Source: Flavobacterium sp.
GTDB lineage: Bacteria > Bacteroidota > Bacteroidia > Flavobacteriales > Flavobacteriaceae
NCBI GenBank assembly: GCA_004296145.1
Contig: SEBM01000126.1
Coordinates: 1 to 9,190, forward strand
Reading direction: 5' to 3'
DNA: 9,190 nt
The notes under the pieces were generated by a model. It did not search any database. It saw nothing but the letters and a program-made list of their open reading frames with translations, and was not told the DNA's origin. A program made the position numbers and the translations under genes. This document shows positions 6,536-9,190 of the stretch, piece by piece. Position 1 is the stretch's first letter. Each line of letters opens with the position of its first letter.

Positions 6536-9190
6536 ATGGCATTAGAAGTTAAACATAATAGAGCTTATCATATTCATGAAAATGAACAATTCCGCCGAGT
6601 TGCATCATCTTTAAAAATACTTTTTAAGCAAAAAGAATGGACAGGTATTTTAATTGGAAATCCATTCAACGAAAAATATTCACGCTTCCGTGCCGATGCT
6701 ATTTTACTTTATGACTATGGTTTTATAATCATCGATTTTAAAGTTTATGGAGGAAAATTAATATTTCCAAACAATAAAACTGATTTTGAAGCATCTCAAT
6801 GGTATACCGAATCAGATTATGATAATGAAAGAACATTAGTTAAGGCTGGTAATAAGTTTATCAATCCTTTTAAGCAGCTTAATTCTTACAGAGAAGCTTT
6901 CAAAGAAATTATTCGTTCTGAGATTTACCTAAATAATTTACTACAAGAAAACAAAACTTGTATATTAAATATATTTTCAGATTCCTTAATTATTGAAAAT
7001 AGTGTTCCGAAGGAAATTCCATTTTATAAGGTAACCCAAGAGTCTAATTTAGGGACATTCCTTTATGATTATTCGAGTGATAACAAATATTCAAAAACAA
7101 CTGCAGATGCATTATTAAAAATATTTAATGCAGAAGATTGGTTAGAGCATATTGAACTTCCTAAAGTTAAGTCTCTCTTAGAACGTACTTTTGAAATTGA
7201 AGAAAAAGCAGAAATCGCTATCTCTGAGTTTTTGAAAACAGATGCTAGTGGTATTTTAGTTCTCGAATCTATGTCTGCTCTAGACAGAGATAATTGGGCA
7301 CAATATATTTTATCAGAAGCATTAAATTTCAATATTCCACAAACAGAAATATGGATTCATTCTGCGAGAATTGGCAGGAAAGTATCATTACGTTTGGGAT
7401 TCGAATTACAAAGTTTATACAATTCAATTTATGGTGGTGCTCCTAAAACACTGGAAAGAGAGAATAATACTAAAAAGGATAAAATGTATGAAGAGCAATT
7501 ACGGGAAGTTATACCAATGCGCCCAGATGGTACTATTGACCAATCAGCAGTAATTATATTACATGAAGCACATTTGGTATCAAGAAGCTTACATCAATCA
7601 GAATTATTAAAATTTGGTACGGGCAGGTTATTAGAGGACTTACTTAACTTTCTAAATTTAGAAAAAACAAAACGAAAACTAATTTGTATAGGTGACCCTT
7701 ACTCTTTGACTTATGGAAAGGATATTGATTCTGCAATTAATCTTAATACAATAGCAGAATTATATGATGGTAAAATATACTACCATAGACATCAAACACT
7801 TAATGACAATATAGACGGTAAACTTGAATTAAGAGATAAACTTGCAAAAGGAATTGAGAATAAGCTGTTTAACGACCTTGAATATACATGGAAACCAAAT
7901 GACCTAGTAGAAATAAATAAAGACACTATTCCTAATTATCTAACAGAATGGTTTAATGTTCCTATTAATTCTGAACCAACTAATACTGTAATGGTTTTCT
8001 CTAATAGAGATGCAAAAAAAATTAATCAATGGATTAAAACAAATTGTCTTAAAAACGGAAAAGAATTAGCTAAAAATGATTTACTAATTGTAAATAATAA
8101 TATCAACGTTATCGATAAAAGTGGTTTTGGACAACCAGTTAAATTATATAACGGGATGTTCCTTCTTATTGAGGAAATTGGAGAATCAATTACTAAAACG
8201 ATAGCATTAAGACAAGCTACAGCACCAATATTATTGCACTTCGTTAAAATCAAAGTGAAATGCCTTAGTTTGCCGAACAAACTAACAACAGAAGTTTGGT
8301 TGCTAAATAATTATTTTAATAGTGAAGATAAACTTTCAAAAGAGGAACAAATTGCGTTTCGTGTATTTGTAAATCAACTCGTAACTTCAAATATAAAAGA
8401 ACAACCGTTTGAAGAATCTTATGAGCATATTCAACTAACTCAAGATAAAACGTATAAGCAATTATTTAACGAAGAGAAAAGTTTAAATGAAAAATATGCA
8501 AAAGGTGAAAAAGTAAAAACTAAATTAGACCAAAAGCAGAGAGAAATTAGACAACTCCAAGATAGTTACTTAAAAAGATTCAAGACAAGGATTCTTTCAA
8601 ATTTAATTCAGACCAATCCACTAGTAAATGCTCTTCATGCAAATTATGGCTGGGCTCTTACTGTTCACAAGTGTATAGGTTCTACTTTTACCAATGTTAT
8701 TATGAACTCATATCAGGGTGAAAATAGAGGAATTAGAAATTCAGAATATTTTCGTTGGTTATATTCTGGGATTACAACAACTTCTGGTATCTTGAGAATC
8801 GCAAATCCGCAAATTATTAATCCTTTAATGGGAACTTATTTTGAAGATACTACGGTAGAAAATAATAGTTTATCTAAACCTAAAAAGACATTTTTATCAT
8901 TTGATAATTATACCATTGAAGACAGATTTAAAGATAAAGTACCAGATACTTTGAAAGACAATGTAAAAGGTAGTATTTGTGAACTAGCGAAACTATTTGA
9001 ACTAAATGGTTATTTATTAGAATCTGTAAATCAAAATGGAGAATATCTAACTAAGATTAATTTTTCAATTCCGAGTACTGATAATAAACATTTAATTATT
9101 GCCATAAATAATAAAGGAATAAAAGACAATTGGACAGTTTCATCTATTAGAATAGAGAAAAGCGAAGGTGAAAATGAATCAAATATTAAT
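6536..9190 (+). CDS. NERD-domain protein with a motif-degenerate SF1 helicase body, 3'-truncated by window edge
   Basis: An ORF of 885 codons from ATG 6536 with no stop before the window ends, so the C-terminus is missing. Residues about 15-120 look like a NERD nuclease-related domain: RADAILL (Asp54), IIDFKVYGGK (Asp67, Lys69), Trp89 and INPFKQL (109-115). Residues about 235-760 follow the SF1 helicase order: a strand at 239-243 where Walker A should be, a RecD-like SARIGRKVSLRLG block (276-288), VIILHEAH (339-346), ICIGDPYSL (383-391), VMVFSN (485-490), LYNGMFLLI (537-545), LTVHKCIGSTF (708-718) and LYSGITTTSGIL (742-753). Yet the P-loop Gly/Lys residues are absent, the motif II Asp is His343, and the motif III Gln, motif V Gln and motif VI Arg are Ser390, Ile714 and Thr748. 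A coiled-coil-like stretch lies near 640-685. DNA binding without ATP hydrolysis is a fair inference. The ORF is intact, so this is not simple decay. Confidence 0.9.
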   Translation, partial: MALEVKHNRAYHIHENEQFRRVASSLKILFKQKEWTGILIGNPFNEKYSRFRADAILLYDYGFIIIDFKVYGGKLIFPNNKTDFEASQWYTESDYDNERTLVKAGNKFINPFKQLNSYREAFKEIIRSEIYLNNLLQENKTCILNIFSDSLIIENSVPKEIPFYKVTQESNLGTFLYDYSSDNKYSKTTADALLKIFNAEDWLEHIELPKVKSLLERTFEIEEKAEIAISEFLKTDASGILVLESMSALDRDNWAQYILSEALNFNIPQTEIWIHSARIGRKVSLRLGFELQSLYNSIYGGAPKTLERENNTKKDKMYEEQLREVIPMRPDGTIDQSAVIILHEAHLVSRSLHQSELLKFGTGRLLEDLLNFLNLEKTKRKLICIGDPYSLTYGKDIDSAINLNTIAELYDGKIYYHRHQTLNDNIDGKLELRDKLAKGIENKLFNDLEYTWKPNDLVEINKDTIPNYLTEWFNVPINSEPTNTVMVFSNRDAKKINQWIKTNCLKNGKELAKNDLLIVNNNINVIDKSGFGQPVKLYNGMFLLIEEIGESITKTIALRQATAPILLHFVKIKVKCLSLPNKLTTEVWLLNNYFNSEDKLSKEEQIAFRVFVNQLVTSNIKEQPFEESYEHIQLTQDKTYKQLFNEEKSLNEKYAKGEKVKTKLDQKQREIRQLQDSYLKRFKTRILSNLIQTNPLVNALHANYGWALTVHKCIGSTFTNVIMNSYQGENRGIRNSEYFRWLYSGITTTSGILRIANPQIINPLMGTYFEDTTVENNSLSKPKKTFLSFDNYTIEDRFKDKVPDTLKDNVKGSICELAKLFELNGYLLESVNQNGEYLTKINFSIPSTDNKHLIIAINNKGIKDNWTVSSIRIEKSEGENESNIN

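Noticed and set aside
6526..6552. An ATG at 6526 giving an 8-residue ORF over the NERD gene start.
   Set aside because: Too short to support as a gene; ATG 6536 opens the long frame and is the obvious start.
7069..7332. Minus-strand ORF inside the NERD-helicase gene; another lies at 8026-8280.
   Set aside because: Both are antisense to a continuous 885-codon frame with recognisable helicase-order motifs; their translations show no domain.
7371..7553. A 60-residue + strand ORF in another frame.
   Set aside because: It lies wholly inside the NERD-helicase frame, which continues uninterrupted through it.
1..9190. CRISPR arrays, tRNA or rRNA genes, insertion sequences and long direct repeats.
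   Set aside because: None was seen on reading through the window; coding sequence fills nearly all of it.

Overview
The window is a strongly AT-rich, gene-dense stretch with every supported gene on the + strand. Coding style suggests Bacteroidota, probably the Flavobacteriia: very AT-rich codon use, A-rich leaders without a clear Shine-Dalgarno sequence, and ATG starts at very tight or overlapping gene junctions. The lineage is an inference; no rRNA or other taxonomic marker is present.

Layout. (a) Positions 3-1011: a PD-(D/E)XK nuclease-like protein of the PDDEXK_4 type. Its 5' end lies outside the window, and it is split into two ORFs by what looks like a one-base frameshift near 438-441. 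(b) 1068-2177: an unrecognised protein with a credible PD...ESK nuclease motif, overlapping the next start by 8 nt. (c) 2170-5352: a complete type I restriction endonuclease subunit HsdR, with intact nuclease and helicase motifs. (d) 5345-5695: a small protein, again overlapping by 8 nt, that reads as a divergent GIY-YIG domain. (e) 5697-6392: a YgjP-like zinc metallopeptidase (DUF45/M48-like), 1 nt after the previous stop. (f) 6393-6535: an intergenic gap with a weak AT-only hairpin and a weak promoter-like pair. (g) 6536 to the window end: a large ORF (885 codons without a stop) with an N-terminal NERD-type nuclease domain and an SF1 (RecD/UvrD/DUF2075-like) helicase body in which most of the signature catalytic residues appear to be replaced.

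How the genes may work together. The core is the restriction arm of a type I restriction-modification locus. Its modification and specificity subunits (HsdM, HsdS) are not in the window and would be expected upstream if the locus is complete. Around hsdR are four other predicted nuclease-type proteins of at least three fold types, plus a metallopeptidase, so this looks like a defence island. The genes from 1068 to 6392 form one probable translation-coupled cluster. The NERD-helicase gene follows a gap and may be a separate unit. The most unusual items are the NERD protein with a motif-degenerate helicase, the candidate GIY-YIG protein between hsdR and the metallopeptidase gene, and the unassigned PD-(D/E)XK protein just upstream of hsdR.
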